Shown: positions 37,089 through 45,931, numbered from the stretch's first letter. The stretch is DNA of 64,000 nucleotides from Flavobacterium haoranii (GCF_009363055.1 NZ_CP045292.1:682001-746000), one strand, 5' to 3'. Notes: generated by a model from the letters alone, not told the origin. Program-made: numbers and translations.

Positions 37089-38129
37089 ATGAGAATAGAA
37101 AGCGATTTAAAATTAGGTTTTAAAGATGTTATGTTTCGTCCGAAACGTTCCACATTAAAAAGTCGTTCACAAGTAGATTTAGAGCGCGAATACAAATTTT
37201 TACACAGTCCGTTTAAATGGAAAGGAATCCCGATTATGGGAGCCAATATGGATACTGTGGGAACTTTTGAAATGGCACTTTCTTTAGCTCAAAAACAATT
37301 ATTTACAGCGGTTCATAAACATTACACGGTTGAAGAATGGAAGTTTTTTATGAATACTGCTCCTAGCGACATTATCAATTATATTGCAGTAAGTACAGGA
37401 ACAGGTAAAAAAGATATTGAAAAAGTCTTAGAAATTTTTAAGCAAAACCCTGAATTACAATTTTTATGTATTGATGTGGCGAATGGTTATTCGGAACATT
37501 TTGTAGATTTTGTAAAAAAAATGCGTGGTTATTTACCTGAAAAAGTAATTATTGCGGGTAACGTAGTTACTGGAGAAATGGTAGAAGAATTGTTGCTTTC
37601 GGGCGCTGATATTGTAAAAGTAGGTATTGGTCCTGGTTCTGTTTGTACGACTCGAGTTAAAACAGGTGTTGGTTATCCACAATTATCGGCAATTATTGAA
37701 TGTGCTGATGCAGCGCATGGATTAGGCGGACACATTATTAGTGATGGCGGTTGTAGCGTTCCCGGTGATGTAGCCAAAGCTTTTGGTGCTGGTGCCGATT
37801 TTGTAATGTTGGGCGGTATGCTTGCCGGTCATGACGAAAGTGGAGGAGAGCTGATAGAGAAAAACGATGAGAAATATAAATTTTTTTATGGCATGAGTTC
37901 AAGTACTGCTATGACGAAACATGTTGGTGGAGTAGCAGAGTATAGAGCAAGTGAAGGTAAAACGGTTCAAGTTCCTTATCGTGGTCCTGTCGAAGATACG
38001 GTTTTGGATATTCTAGGCGGTTTGAGAAGTACTTGTACCTATGTGGGTGCGGCTCAATTAAGAGAATTATCAAAACGAACCACTTTCATTAGAGTTACTG
38101 AACAAGAGAATCGAGTTTTTACGAAGTAA
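37089..38129 (+). CDS. guaC: GMP reductase
   Basis: A 346-residue TIM-barrel enzyme that converts GMP to IMP with NADPH. Motifs: [15 protein letters not shown] at the N-terminal strand, the catalytic loop [20 protein letters not shown] with Cys near residue 186, [27 protein letters not shown] for phosphate binding, and no CBS domain, which separates it from IMP dehydrogenase. It stands alone between a structured leader and a Nudix gene 53 bp downstream. Purine-linked control of the leader is conceivable. Confidence 0.96.
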   Translation: MRIESDLKLGFKDVMFRPKRSTLKSRSQVDLEREYKFLHSPFKWKGIPIMGANMDTVGTFEMALSLAQKQLFTAVHKHYTVEEWKFFMNTAPSDIINYIAVSTGTGKKDIEKVLEIFKQNPELQFLCIDVANGYSEHFVDFVKKMRGYLPEKVIIAGNVVTGEMVEELLLSGADIVKVGIGPGSVCTTRVKTGVGYPQLSAIIECADAAHGLGGHIISDGGCSVPGDVAKAFGAGADFVMLGGMLAGHDESGGELIEKNDEKYKFFYGMSSSTAMTKHVGGVAEYRASEGKTVQVPYRGPVEDTVLDILGGLRSTCTYVGAAQLRELSKRTTFIRVTEQENRVFTK

Positions 38130-38178
38130 GTAAAAAGTAAAAAGTAAAAAGTAATTTTGCACTAACCACTAACCACTA
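38127..38178. repeat. Two 7-bp tandem repeats between guaC and the Nudix gene
   Basis: GTAAAAA occurs three times in tandem right after the guaC stop, followed by ACTAACC twice and ACTAAAA once before the Nudix ATG. Both have a period of 7 bp but different sequence. Confidence 0.65.
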
Positions 38179-38182
38179 AAAA

Positions 38183-38695
38183 ATGTCAATTTTTAAATAC
38201 TGTCCCAATTGTAAATCTGAAAATATTGAACATCCAAATCATGTTCGGTTTTTGTGTCACGATTGTAATTTTACGTATTACCATAATATAGCAGCGGCGG
38301 TTGCTATAGTTTTTACTTTTGAAGATAAAGTTTTATTTACCGTTCGCAATGTTGACCCAGATAAAGGGAAATGGGATTTACCAGGCGGATTTATAGATCC
38401 AGGAGAAAATGCTGAAGAAGCAGCTTGTCGTGAAATAAATGAAGAATTAGGAATACAAGTGAAACCAAATGATTTAAAGTACATTACTACTTCACCTAAT
38501 AATTATTTATACAAAAATGTTCCCTACAGAACAATGGATATTTTTTATGAATGTCCTTTACAGACCGATTTTATTAATATAAATGCTGAAGATGAAATTC
38601 AGGATTTGATTTGGGTAAAACGTTCCGAAATAGATTTGAACCAAATTGGTTTTGTTTCTATTCGAAAAGTCATTGGAGAAAACTATATAAAATAG
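38183..38695 (+). CDS. Nudix hydrolase with N-terminal zinc ribbon
   Basis: A 170-residue enzyme. Residues 6-30 form a zinc ribbon (CPNC and CHDC), and a full Nudix box starts GGFIDPGENAEEAACREINEEL and continues GI, matching Gx5Ex7REUxEExGU. The zinc ribbon resembles NudC (NADH pyrophosphatase) relatives, but the NudC-specific SQPWPxPxS motif is absent. It hydrolyses some nucleoside diphosphate-linked compound; the substrate is unknown. Confidence 0.92.
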   Translation: MSIFKYCPNCKSENIEHPNHVRFLCHDCNFTYYHNIAAAVAIVFTFEDKVLFTVRNVDPDKGKWDLPGGFIDPGENAEEAACREINEELGIQVKPNDLKYITTSPNNYLYKNVPYRTMDIFYECPLQTDFININAEDEIQDLIWVKRSEIDLNQIGFVSIRKVIGENYIK

Positions 38696-38698
38696 CAT

Positions 38699-38899
38699 TT
38701 ACCCTCTTTTCATTTCGCGAATTATCTTATTCGTTCTTCTATCAGCATACATTCGGTTTAAAGCGGTAACCGCCCAAATAAATGCGGGTATCCAACCAAT
38801 AATCGTAATTTGTAAAAGCAAACATATAAATCCGGATAATATTTTACCTTGTAGCATTAAACTCAACCAAGGAAAGAAAAAAGCAATTACGTAGCGCAT
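38699..38899 (-). CDS. YqaE/Pmp3-like small membrane protein
   Basis: A 66-residue protein with two hydrophobic segments, VIAFFFPWLSLMLQGK and LSGFICLLLQITIIGWIPAFIW, and a basic C-terminal tail (RTNKIIREMKRG). The GWIPAFIWAV turn is the mark of the YqaE/Pmp3 family, linked in yeast and plants to membrane potential and cation stress. Convergent with the Nudix gene, 3 bp apart. Confidence 0.85.
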   Translation of the reverse strand: MRYVIAFFFPWLSLMLQGKILSGFICLLLQITIIGWIPAFIWAVTALNRMYADRRTNKIIREMKRG

Positions 38900-38957
38900 G
38901 ATGATGATTCGTTTTTTGATGTACTAGTTAGTAGTAAAATCAACTTCAATGTCACAC

Positions 38958-39332
38958 TTATTTGTTTTCAGCGAATTCACGCCTTGAAGTTTGTATAGCT
39001 TCCATATTTCCTTTTGCCCAAAGCACTAAACCGTGTAAATGTGGTAATAAAGATTTTCCTCTTTCGGTAAGTTGATATTCTACTTTAGGAGGAATTTGAG
39101 GATATACAGTTCTGTTTACTAAACCATCAGATTCTAATGTCTTTAGAGTTACAGCAAGCATTTTTTGAGAAATAGACGCTATAGTTTTATGAATTTCATT
39201 AAAGCGTAAAATTCCTTCCTCTTCTAAAACTAATAAAACGAGTACCGACCATTTATCTCCTATGCGATCAATTACATTTCTAATTGGACAATCTTCAATA
39301 TTTGAAAATTTATTTAAATTTTTTTCTTCCAT
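38958..39332 (-). CDS. HxlR-family transcriptional regulator
   Basis: A 124-residue winged-helix regulator. The HxlR signature begins CPIRNVIDRIGDKWSVLVL with the conserved redox-type cysteine, then LRFNEIHKTIASISQKMLAVTLKTLE in the recognition helix and LTERGKSLLP in the wing and beyond. HxlR proteins such as YodB/QorR sense quinones or aldehydes by cysteine modification. It is divergent from a QOR2-like quinone reductase gene, which is the common regulator-target arrangement, and it probably represses that gene and itself. Confidence 0.93.
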   Translation of the reverse strand: MEEKNLNKFSNIEDCPIRNVIDRIGDKWSVLVLLVLEEEGILRFNEIHKTIASISQKMLAVTLKTLESDGLVNRTVYPQIPPKVEYQLTERGKSLLPHLHGLVLWAKGNMEAIQTSRREFAENK

Positions 39333-39391
39333 AATCCTTTGAAATATGCATTACTAACCAAAAGGTAAGTATTTGATTTTAAGGTAACTTC

Positions 39392-39434
39392 TTGTTTGAA
39401 TTAAAATTTGTGACTACCTTTGGTTACCAAAAGT
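39392..39434 (+). promoter_or_regulatory. Promoter of the quinone reductase gene with overlapping HxlR operator
   Basis: TTG (39392-39394), 20 bp, TACCTTTG (39415-39422). The -7 box lies inside ACCTTTGGTTACCAAAAGT (39416-39434), an almost perfect palindrome. A similar half site AACCAAAAGGTAA lies at about 39357-39369, close to the divergent hxlR-type start. This is a good candidate operator where the HxlR protein would block RNA polymerase. Confidence 0.65.
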
Positions 39435-39482
39435 AAGTAAAAAACTTTTAGTAATCTAATAATCATTTAAAAAAATATAGTT

Positions 39483-40325
39483 ATGACAATAGGAATTACA
39501 GGAGCTACAGGACAATTAGGACAATTGGTAGTTCAAAATTTAAAAGAAAGAAATACTGATGCAAACATTGTAGCATTAGTAAGAGATCCAAAAAAAGCAG
39601 CAGATTTAGGTGTTGAAGCAAGAGTATTTGATTACAATCAACCTGAAACACTTGCAGAAGCTTTAAAAGGAATTGATAAGTTATTATTAATTTCAGGAAA
39701 CGAAATTGGTAACAGAAGTGCTCAACATACAAATGTTATTGAGGCAGCAAAAAAAGCTGGTGTAAAATTAATTGCTTATACGAGTTTATTACATGCTGAT
39801 AAATCTTCATTAGCTTTAGCTGGAGAACATTTAGAAACAGAAACTTTATTAAAAGAATCGGGAATTCCTTATGTTATTTTACGCCACGGATGGTATACTG
39901 AAAATTATGTTGGAGGTTTAAGCGGAGTTGTAGAACACGGAACATTTTATGGTAGTGCAGGAGATGGAAAAATTGCATCTGCCTCTAGAGCCGATTTCGC
40001 AATTGTTGATGCTGAAGTTTTAGTTACAGAAGGACATGAAGGAAAAACTTATGAATTAGCAGGAGATGAAATTTTTACTTTATCAGATTTTGCAAAATCA
40101 CTTTCTGAAGTTGCTGGAAAAGAATTAAAGTATCAAAATTTACCAGTTGAAGAATATGCAAAAGTTTTAGAAGGATTTGGTTTACCAGAAGGTGTAGCAC
40201 AATTCTTTGCTGGAACACATATTGGAACTGAAAAAGGAGATTTGTTTGATGATAGTAAAACATTATCAAAATTGATAGGAAAACCAACAACTAGCTTAAA
40301 AGCTGTTTTAAAAGCTTCTCTATAA
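39483..40325 (+). CDS. NmrA/QOR2-like NAD(P)H:quinone oxidoreductase
   Basis: A 280-residue atypical short-chain dehydrogenase. Nucleotide-binding GATGQLG at residues 7-13, ALVRDPKKA after the second strand, LLLISGNE, AYTSLLHAD and ILRHGWYTENY follow the QorB/YtfG pattern. Such enzymes reduce quinones with NADPH. Co-location with a divergent HxlR regulator supports a quinone or electrophile stress role. Length matches the family; a strong terminator follows. Confidence 0.9.
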   Translation: MTIGITGATGQLGQLVVQNLKERNTDANIVALVRDPKKAADLGVEARVFDYNQPETLAEALKGIDKLLLISGNEIGNRSAQHTNVIEAAKKAGVKLIAYTSLLHADKSSLALAGEHLETETLLKESGIPYVILRHGWYTENYVGGLSGVVEHGTFYGSAGDGKIASASRADFAIVDAEVLVTEGHEGKTYELAGDEIFTLSDFAKSLSEVAGKELKYQNLPVEEYAKVLEGFGLPEGVAQFFAGTHIGTEKGDLFDDSKTLSKLIGKPTTSLKAVLKASL

Positions 40326-40333
40326 AAAGTTTT

Positions 40334-40372
40334 AAAAAAGGCTTAATTATAAGAAATAATTAAGCCTTTTTT
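40334..40372. terminator. Strong terminator after the quinone reductase gene
   Basis: A perfect 17-bp stem (40334-40350 with 40356-40372), AAAAAAGGCTTAATTAT on the left arm, loop AAGAA, with U-rich 3' arm. It can act in both directions. Confidence 0.85.
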
Positions 40373-40408
40373 ATGTTTAGAAGTTTTAAATTTGGTTTTT
40401 TAAAAAAT

Positions 40409-40963
40409 ATGAACAACCATTACATTTATTGTTTAGAAGAAGTAGCCGATGTTGAGGCAGCAAATAATAGCATTATTTTACCTGCTTTAGAAAACTTGGC
40501 TTTACACTACGGAATTACGAATGTTTATAAAACTTGTGACAGTATTGAAACATTTGAAGAAAGTTTGAGTACGCTTTTGTATGAAGATAAACATTTTAAA
40601 GATTATGCCATTATTTACTTAGTGGTAAAAGGAAAGTCAAACCAAATAAATATTGGCAATTATTATTTTTCGTTTGAAGAAATTGCAGAACTTTTTGAAG
40701 GAAAGTTAAATGACAAAATTGTTCATTTTTCAAACTTATTTCAACTCGATTTAGAAGAAGAAACGTTTCAATATTTTCTTGATGTAACTGGCGCTAAAGC
40801 AATTTCAGGTTATAGTAACAGAGTGCCTATTTTAAGTACAATTCTCGATAATTTGTTTTTTTCAATTTATGAAGAAGACGATGACATGTTTAGTGCTGTT
40901 GAAACACTTTTTGAAAAACAATATGCCTTGTGTAAAAGCCTAGGATTTAGATTGTATTATTGA
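40409..40963 (+). CDS. DUF6642-like protein (degenerate CHAT-like fold)
   Basis: A 184-residue soluble protein. The start MNNHYIYCLEEV is chosen because the upstream ATG lies in the terminator. The strand pattern YIYCLE, YAIIYLVVKGK, KIVHFSNLF and TGAKAISGYSN follows DUF6642, a family that resembles CHAT caspase-like proteases. In that comparison the positions expected to hold His and Cys (after AIIYLVVKG and in HFSN) are not His/Cys, so it is probably inactive or a binding protein. It sits at the edge of the accessory island. Family assignment is from memory of the motif spacing. Confidence 0.6.
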   Translation: MNNHYIYCLEEVADVEAANNSIILPALENLALHYGITNVYKTCDSIETFEESLSTLLYEDKHFKDYAIIYLVVKGKSNQINIGNYYFSFEEIAELFEGKLNDKIVHFSNLFQLDLEEETFQYFLDVTGAKAISGYSNRVPILSTILDNLFFSIYEEDDDMFSAVETLFEKQYALCKSLGFRLYY

Positions 40964-41373
40964 TTTTTTTACAAATCAGCTTTAGTTCTCAACAAAATAA
41001 TATTCTTGGAACGATTTGAACATTTTTTGTAGATCTTCCTGTTACATGATTTTTTTCTAAAAAACACACTTTACTGACGTTTTTAATGAATTAAGAGGAG
41101 TAAACTTATTAACAATCCGCCACATTTTTTAATTCTATTTTACTCAACATAAACGCAATTTACACGCAACTTATTTCTTAAGACTTCTTGCAAAATGTTT
41201 ATGTATTTGGGCTTCCGAAGATTCAAAAAAAGAAAGTAGATCAAAGGCATTTTAATCTTATTATGTTAATATCTTCATTTGAATTTCAATTTTAATTTTT
41301 TCAATTTTGTTAGCAACAGTACAGCCCCTATTAATTGAACTATTTTTAAGTATTAATTAAATTTTATACGCCA
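40964..41373. other. Gene-poor 410-bp left edge of the accessory island
   Basis: No gene is supported. On the minus strand the peptide AFDLLSFFESSEAQIHKHF can be read for about 25 codons before a stop (near 41190-41265), which could be decayed coding sequence. Several poly-T stretches are present. No tRNA or direct repeat typical of an attachment site was found by eye. Confidence 0.4.
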
Positions 41374-41637
41374 TTGAAATCAGAAGTTTCTATTTTAAAA
41401 ACTGAAATTGAAGCATTAAAAAAGAGTTTGCTAGATCTACAACAACAAGCTCAACAAGACATTTGGTACGACGGTTCCGATGTAAAACGCTTATTCCACA
41501 TTAGCGAATCAACTTTAACACGCTATCGTAAAGAAGGAAAAATTCCGTTTACGAAACTTGGGGGTAAATATTTTTATCCTAAACAATACTTTACCAAGAG
41601 CTTAATGGATAAAATGCAAAATAAGGAGCTTTTGTAG
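41374..41637 (+). CDS. Excisionase-like helix-turn-helix protein
   Basis: An 87-residue protein with a short N-terminal coiled-coil (about 5-30) and a MerR/HTH_17-type DNA-binding domain: WYDGSDVKRLFHISESTLTRYRKEGKIPFTKLGGKYFYPK. Such proteins accompany Bacteroidota mobile and integrative elements, usually as excisionase or element regulators. There is no ATG in frame; TTG at 41374 is the best start. No integrase gene is nearby, so the element has probably lost it. Confidence 0.75.
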   Translation: MKSEVSILKTEIEALKKSLLDLQQQAQQDIWYDGSDVKRLFHISESTLTRYRKEGKIPFTKLGGKYFYPKQYFTKSLMDKMQNKELL

Positions 41638-41706
41638 TTTACGGTTTATAGTTTACGGTTTACGGTTTATAGTTTACAGTTTACAGTTTACGGTTTACGG
41701 TTTATA
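41637..41706. repeat. 7-bp tandem repeat GTTTAYR, about 10 units
   Basis: Ten consecutive heptamers of GTTTACG, GTTTATA or GTTTACA start within the stop codon region of the HTH gene. The pattern is imperfect but phase is kept through 70 bp. Confidence 0.8.
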
Positions 41707-41884
41707 GTTAATTGTTTGCAATCTTCAATTAACGGATACCCCATTATTCCTATTTATTCTTACTTAATACCCATTTCGTTCGTATAAAGTTATGTTTTTG
41801 CGAAGCACTAACGAACATGCTCCGAAGCAAATACGAACAAAACCCCTATAAAATGACCCCCAACCCATCAAATACTTCCAATAC

Positions 41885-41934
41885 CTATCAAAACCTATCA
41901 ATACTTATCAAAAGTTGTCAAAAGCTATCAGATT
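41885..41934. repeat. Five tandem 10-bp iteron-like units
   Basis: CTATCAAAAC, CTATCAATAC, TTATCAAAAG, TTGTCAAAAG, CTATCAGATT follow one another with an exact 10-bp step. Helically phased A-runs of this kind can bend DNA or bind a protein on one face. The surrounding 41707-42006 holds no gene; an imperfect inverted pair around GTTCGTATAAAG and ATACGAACAAAA (about 41778-41844) is the only other structure seen. Confidence 0.55.
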
Positions 41935-42006
41935 ATAGCAAAGTCTTTTATTAGGTATTAAAAACCGTAAAAACATATTAAATCGTTGTTAATCAATACC
42001 TTGTGA

Positions 42007-42036
42007 TTGTATTTTGAAATTCTCTTTTTACTTTTG
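42007..42036 (+). promoter_or_regulatory. Promoter of the DUF6266 gene
   Basis: TTG (42007-42009), 19 bp, TACTTTTG (42029-42036), a full match to the Bacteroidota promoter. The ATG is 71 bp downstream. Confidence 0.75.
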
Positions 42037-42106
42037 AAACGTTATTTGATAAGCGCGCATCAAAAACAAAAGGTAAATTATTAATTCATAAATTTTTTTT
42101 AAGAGT

Positions 42107-42748
42107 ATGGGAACGTACAACAAAGGTATTTTAGGAGCATTTTCAGGTAAAGTAGGTCCAGTGGTAGGTGCTACGTGGCGTGGTAAAGACGTAATGCGTA
42201 GTTTACCCAAAAAGAGTAATCGTTTGGCAACGCCATTTCAACAACAACAACGCACTAAGTTTACCATGACCAATGAATTTTTGGGTGGTGTGCAGCCGGT
42301 TATTAAACGCTATTTTGGCAACGATACAGGATTAAAAACTCGTAGAAATGCAGCCATGTCTTATTTGATGAAAGAGGCAATTGTGTTTAATGATCCTAAT
42401 TATGAGTGGGATTACACCAAGGTTTTGATTAGTAAAGGTGATTTGTTAGGAATTAACAACGGAGCTGTTGTTGCAGGAACTGGGCAAAATTTAGATTTTT
42501 CTTGGACCGATAACAGCGGACAAGGAGAAGCTGCTGCGACTGATAAGTTGGTCGTAGTAGTATACGAGCCTACCACAAAGGCTACAGTGTACAGTTTGGA
42601 GGCAGGAAGTAGAAGTAGTGGAAGTGCTTCTTTAGAATTACCCAATTTTTTAAGCGGACTTGAAGTGCAAGTTTGGGCTACTTTTGTTTCTGCAGATGAT
42701 AAGTTATTTGCCACCAGTTTGTATTTAGGTGCTATAACTGTAGGATAA
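42107..42748 (+). CDS. DUF6266 family protein
   Basis: A 213-residue protein without signal peptide. It opens MGTYNKGILGAFSGKVGPVVGATWRGKDV, a motif seen in Bacteroidota DUF6266 proteins, continues with a helical QQQQRTKFTMTNEFLG segment, and ends in a Gly/Ser-rich beta domain (LDFSWTDNSGQGEAAATD, VVVYEPTTKATVY, SGLEVQVWATFVSAD). These proteins often occur in variable regions and contain a phage- or fibronectin-like fold, but no role is known. It has its own promoter and terminator, so it is an independent unit. Confidence 0.8.
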   Translation: MGTYNKGILGAFSGKVGPVVGATWRGKDVMRSLPKKSNRLATPFQQQQRTKFTMTNEFLGGVQPVIKRYFGNDTGLKTRRNAAMSYLMKEAIVFNDPNYEWDYTKVLISKGDLLGINNGAVVAGTGQNLDFSWTDNSGQGEAAATDKLVVVVYEPTTKATVYSLEAGSRSSGSASLELPNFLSGLEVQVWATFVSADDKLFATSLYLGAITVG

Positions 42749-42783
42749 TCTTAGTGTTGGTTAGTGTTCACACTAAGGATACA

Positions 42784-42815
42784 ATGCCCTACCAGAAATG
42801 GTGGGGTATTTTTTT
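42784..42815 (+). terminator. Terminator of the DUF6266 gene
   Basis: Stem ATGCCCTACCA with TGGTGGGGTAT (two G-U pairs) closed by a GAAA tetraloop, then seven T residues. Confidence 0.8.
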
Positions 42816-42822
42816 GACCATT

Positions 42823-42888
42823 GCCTTCGAGAGCCTCAGGCAACGGTTTTATTGAGAAATTTGATTGGTGGCTGAGGTTCTCGAAGCC
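42823..42888. repeat. Inverted repeat, 19-bp arms
   Basis: GCCTTCGAGAGCCTCAGGC (42823-42841) and GGCTGAGGTTCTCGAAGCC (42870-42888) match at 16 of 19 positions as inverted repeats around a 28-bp loop. The GC content is higher than the surroundings. Possible dispersed element or the footprint of a lost insertion; only one copy here. Confidence 0.55.
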
Positions 42889-43046
42889 ACTTTTTATTAT
42901 GGTTCAAGTTATAAGTTTTACGCATTTTTATTTTTTAACACTACTCGTACGGATTTCCACATTTTTATTCCATCCACTTTATTTACTTTCGTTAAGAAAG
43001 TTCCTACGTATTTTTACCAGGTATGAAAATCAGGTATTTTTACGGG

Positions 43047-43077
43047 TTGTAAAAGCCCTTTTTTTTCGTTATGTTTG
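43047..43077 (+). promoter_or_regulatory. Promoter of the type I restriction operon
   Basis: TTG (43047-43049), 20 bp, TATGTTTG (43070-43077), close to perfect. Transcription would start about 15 bp before the hsdR ATG. Just upstream, CAGGTA occurs twice and GGGTTGTAAAAGCCC could form a small hairpin. Confidence 0.7.
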
Positions 43078-43098
43078 GAACTATTAAAATCATTTGAA

Positions 43099-45480
43099 AT
43101 GATTGATAAAAAGAAATTATCAGAACGCGATATTTGCACAAAATTTATAACACCTGCTATTCAAAATGCGGGTTGGAACTTGCAATCTCAAGTGCTTGAA
43201 GAAGTGACTTTTACTGATGGTAAAATTTATGTTCGTGGTAAATTGACTGCTCGTGGTGAAAGAAAAAGAGCGGATTATTTATTGTACTATCAAGACAATC
43301 CAATTGCTATTATTGAGGCAAAAGATAACAAGCATTCGGTTCGTGCAGGTATTCAACAAGCGCTTAACTATGCTAGAATATTAGATATCCCAAGTGTGTT
43401 TAGTAGTAATGGTGATGGTTTTGTGTATCATGATAGAACAGTAAATGATGATTCTATTGAAACCGAATTAGCTTTAGAAGACTTTCCTTCTCCAGAAGCA
43501 TTATGGATGAAGTACAAACACTATAAAGGTATAGTTACTGAACAAGGCGAAAAGATTGCTTTACAAAAATACTTTTCGGATGGTTCGGGAAGAAAGCCAC
43601 GATATTACCAACAAATTGCGATTAACCGAACTGTTGAAGCTATTGCCAATGGACAAAACCGAATTTTGTTAGTTATGGCAACTGGTACTGGAAAAACGTA
43701 TACGGCTTTTCAAATTATTCATCGACTATGGAAAAGTGGTGCTAAGAAAAGAATTTTATTTCTTGCCGATAGAACTGCTTTGATTGACCAAACCAAACGT
43801 GGGGATTTCAAACATTTTAAAGATAAAATGACGGTGGTTAAAAACCGTATGATTGATAAAAGTTATGAAATTTATTTGGCTTTATATCAAGGTTTATCGG
43901 GTGCGGATGAAGATGCGAATGCTTACAAACAGTTTTCACCTGATTTTTTTGATTTAATTATTATTGATGAGTGTCATAGAGGAAGTGCCAAAGAAGATAG
44001 TGCATGGAGAGAAATTTTAACATATTTCAAAAATGCTACTCATGTAGGTTTAACTGCAACACCTAAAGAAACCAAAGAAACCAGTAATACTGAATATTTT
44101 GGAGAACCAGTTTATACGTATTCTTTAAAACAGGGAATTGATGATGGCTTTTTAGCGCCTTACAAAGTTATTCGTGTGGTATTGAATGTAGATGCAGAAG
44201 GCTACAGACCTGAACAAGGTAAAACTGATAAAGACGGAAACGAAGTAGAGGATAGAATTTACAATAGAAAAGATTTTGACCGAAGTTTAGTCATTGACGA
44301 GCGAACGGATACCGTTGCTAAAAAAGTAACCGAATATCTAAAAGGTTTTGACCGTTTTGCTAAAACGATTATTTTCTGTGTAGATATTGACCATGCCGAA
44401 CGTATGCGAAATGCTATTGCGCGTCATAATGCTGATTTGGTTTCAGAAAATTATAAGTATGTGATGCAAATTACAGGGGATAATGAAGAAGGAAAACGTG
44501 AGTTGGACAACTTTATTAACCCAGAAGAAAAATATCCTGTAGTTGCTACAACCTCTGAATTAATGACCACTGGTGTTGATGCGCAAACTTGTAAAGTAAT
44601 TGTGCTTGATGCCAACATTAATTCCATGACGAAATTCAAACAAATTGTAGGTCGTGGTACGCGTATCAATGAAGAGTTTAATAAATTGTATTTTACGATT
44701 TTAGATTTTAGAAACGCCACCGACAACTTTGCTGACCCTGAGTTTGATGGACATCCGTTACGTGTTAAACCCATTACAGAAGACCTTGATTTAGAAACTA
44801 TCATTGACGAAGAAGAAACAGAAGACACTCCAATTATTGATGAAGTTACAGGAGATGAAATTATAATGGCTCCTGCGGTAGTAAGAGAGCCATCAAGTAA
44901 AGATGAGTATCAAAAAAGACCGAAACAATATGTGAATGGGGTGGATGTTTCTATTTTGGTAAGTAGAGAATTGTATTTTGACAATGATGGAAAACCTATT
45001 ACAACGAGTTTAAAAGATTACACAAAAAATATTATACAAAAGAATTTTGCCTCTTTAGACGATTTTCTTTTAAAATGGAATACTTCTGATAAAAAAGAAG
45101 CGATTATTAAAGAATTGCAAGAGCAAGGTGTTATGGTTGAATCGTTGTATGAAGCTGTTGATAAACAAGTCGATTTATTTGATTTGGTTTGTCACGTAGC
45201 TTTTGACCAACCGCCATTAACACGAAAAGAACGTGCAAATAACGTTAAAAAACGAAATTATTTTACCAAATATGGCGAACAAGCACGCAAAGTATTAGAA
45301 GCTTTATTAGACAAATATGCCGATGAAGGTGTTGAAAATATTGAGAGCTTTGACGTATTACGTGTAAAACCATTTGACGATTTTGGTTCGCCACTAGAGA
45401 TTATTTCTCATTTTGGTAACAAACAAAAGTATTTAGACGCAGTAAAAGAATTAGAAAACGAATTATATAGAAAAGCATAA
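43099..45480 (+). CDS. hsdR: Type I restriction enzyme, HsdR subunit
   Basis: A 793-residue endonuclease/translocase. An N-terminal PD-(D/E)xK nuclease has Asp59 in ADYLL and Glu73-x-Lys75 in IIEAKDN. Superfamily 2 helicase motifs follow: MATGTGKTYTAF (Walker A, near 196), DECHRGS, GLTATP, TTGVDAQ and QIVGRGTRI (motif VI). The C-terminus is the HsdR C-terminal domain. Start at the ATG giving MIDKKKLSERD, since an upstream TTG lies on the promoter. With HsdM and HsdS it would cut unmethylated DNA. The hsdS gene here has a broken frame, so current activity is uncertain. Confidence 0.95.
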   Translation: MIDKKKLSERDICTKFITPAIQNAGWNLQSQVLEEVTFTDGKIYVRGKLTARGERKRADYLLYYQDNPIAIIEAKDNKHSVRAGIQQALNYARILDIPSVFSSNGDGFVYHDRTVNDDSIETELALEDFPSPEALWMKYKHYKGIVTEQGEKIALQKYFSDGSGRKPRYYQQIAINRTVEAIANGQNRILLVMATGTGKTYTAFQIIHRLWKSGAKKRILFLADRTALIDQTKRGDFKHFKDKMTVVKNRMIDKSYEIYLALYQGLSGADEDANAYKQFSPDFFDLIIIDECHRGSAKEDSAWREILTYFKNATHVGLTATPKETKETSNTEYFGEPVYTYSLKQGIDDGFLAPYKVIRVVLNVDAEGYRPEQGKTDKDGNEVEDRIYNRKDFDRSLVIDERTDTVAKKVTEYLKGFDRFAKTIIFCVDIDHAERMRNAIARHNADLVSENYKYVMQITGDNEEGKRELDNFINPEEKYPVVATTSELMTTGVDAQTCKVIVLDANINSMTKFKQIVGRGTRINEEFNKLYFTILDFRNATDNFADPEFDGHPLRVKPITEDLDLETIIDEEETEDTPIIDEVTGDEIIMAPAVVREPSSKDEYQKRPKQYVNGVDVSILVSRELYFDNDGKPITTSLKDYTKNIIQKNFASLDDFLLKWNTSDKKEAIIKELQEQGVMVESLYEAVDKQVDLFDLVCHVAFDQPPLTRKERANNVKKRNYFTKYGEQARKVLEALLDKYADEGVENIESFDVLRVKPFDDFGSPLEIISHFGNKQKYLDAVKELENELYRKA

Positions 45481-45930
45481 ATGCCATTCATCAAAGTATA
45501 TATTCATTTTGTTTGGAGTACCAAAAATAGATTTCCATTTCTTAATTCATTAGAGTTGAGAGAGAAAATGTGGAAACACATCAAAGAAAATGGAAAAGAA
45601 AAAGGAATTTTTATTGATTTTGTAAATGGGTATAGTGACCATTGTCATTGTTTGGTTTCATTGAAATCTGACCAGACAATTCAAAAGGTAATCCAAATGA
45701 TAAAGGGAGAATCTGCATTTTGGTTTAATAATCAAAATTTTATTCTTGAAAAATTTGGTTGGCAAGACGAATATTTTGCGGTTTCGGTTTCGGAATCAAT
45801 GATTGAAAATGTTAGAAATTATATCCGAAATCAAGAAACACATCATTCCAAAAAACCATTTGATGACGAATATAATAAAATGATTGATGTATATGGATTT
45901 CAAAAATTTAATGATAATCTGAATCAATAG
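45481..45930 (+). CDS. REP-associated tyrosine transposase (RAYT)
   Basis: A 149-residue HUH-superfamily transposase of the IS200/TnpA_REP type. The HUH pair is His54-Cys-His56 in YSDHCHCLVSL, and the nucleophile is Tyr114 in ENVRNYIRNQ, with Gln118 behind it. The gene begins at the base after the hsdR stop codon and is followed directly by at least seven palindromic units. RAYTs are usually single-copy, domesticated and mobilise REP palindromes. Here it splits an hsd operon and keeps the transcription direction, so hsdM/hsdS may still be read through. Confidence 0.93.
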   Translation: MPFIKVYIHFVWSTKNRFPFLNSLELREKMWKHIKENGKEKGIFIDFVNGYSDHCHCLVSLKSDQTIQKVIQMIKGESAFWFNNQNFILEKFGWQDEYFAVSVSESMIENVRNYIRNQETHHSKKPFDDEYNKMIDVYGFQKFNDNLNQ

Positions 45931-45931
45931 A

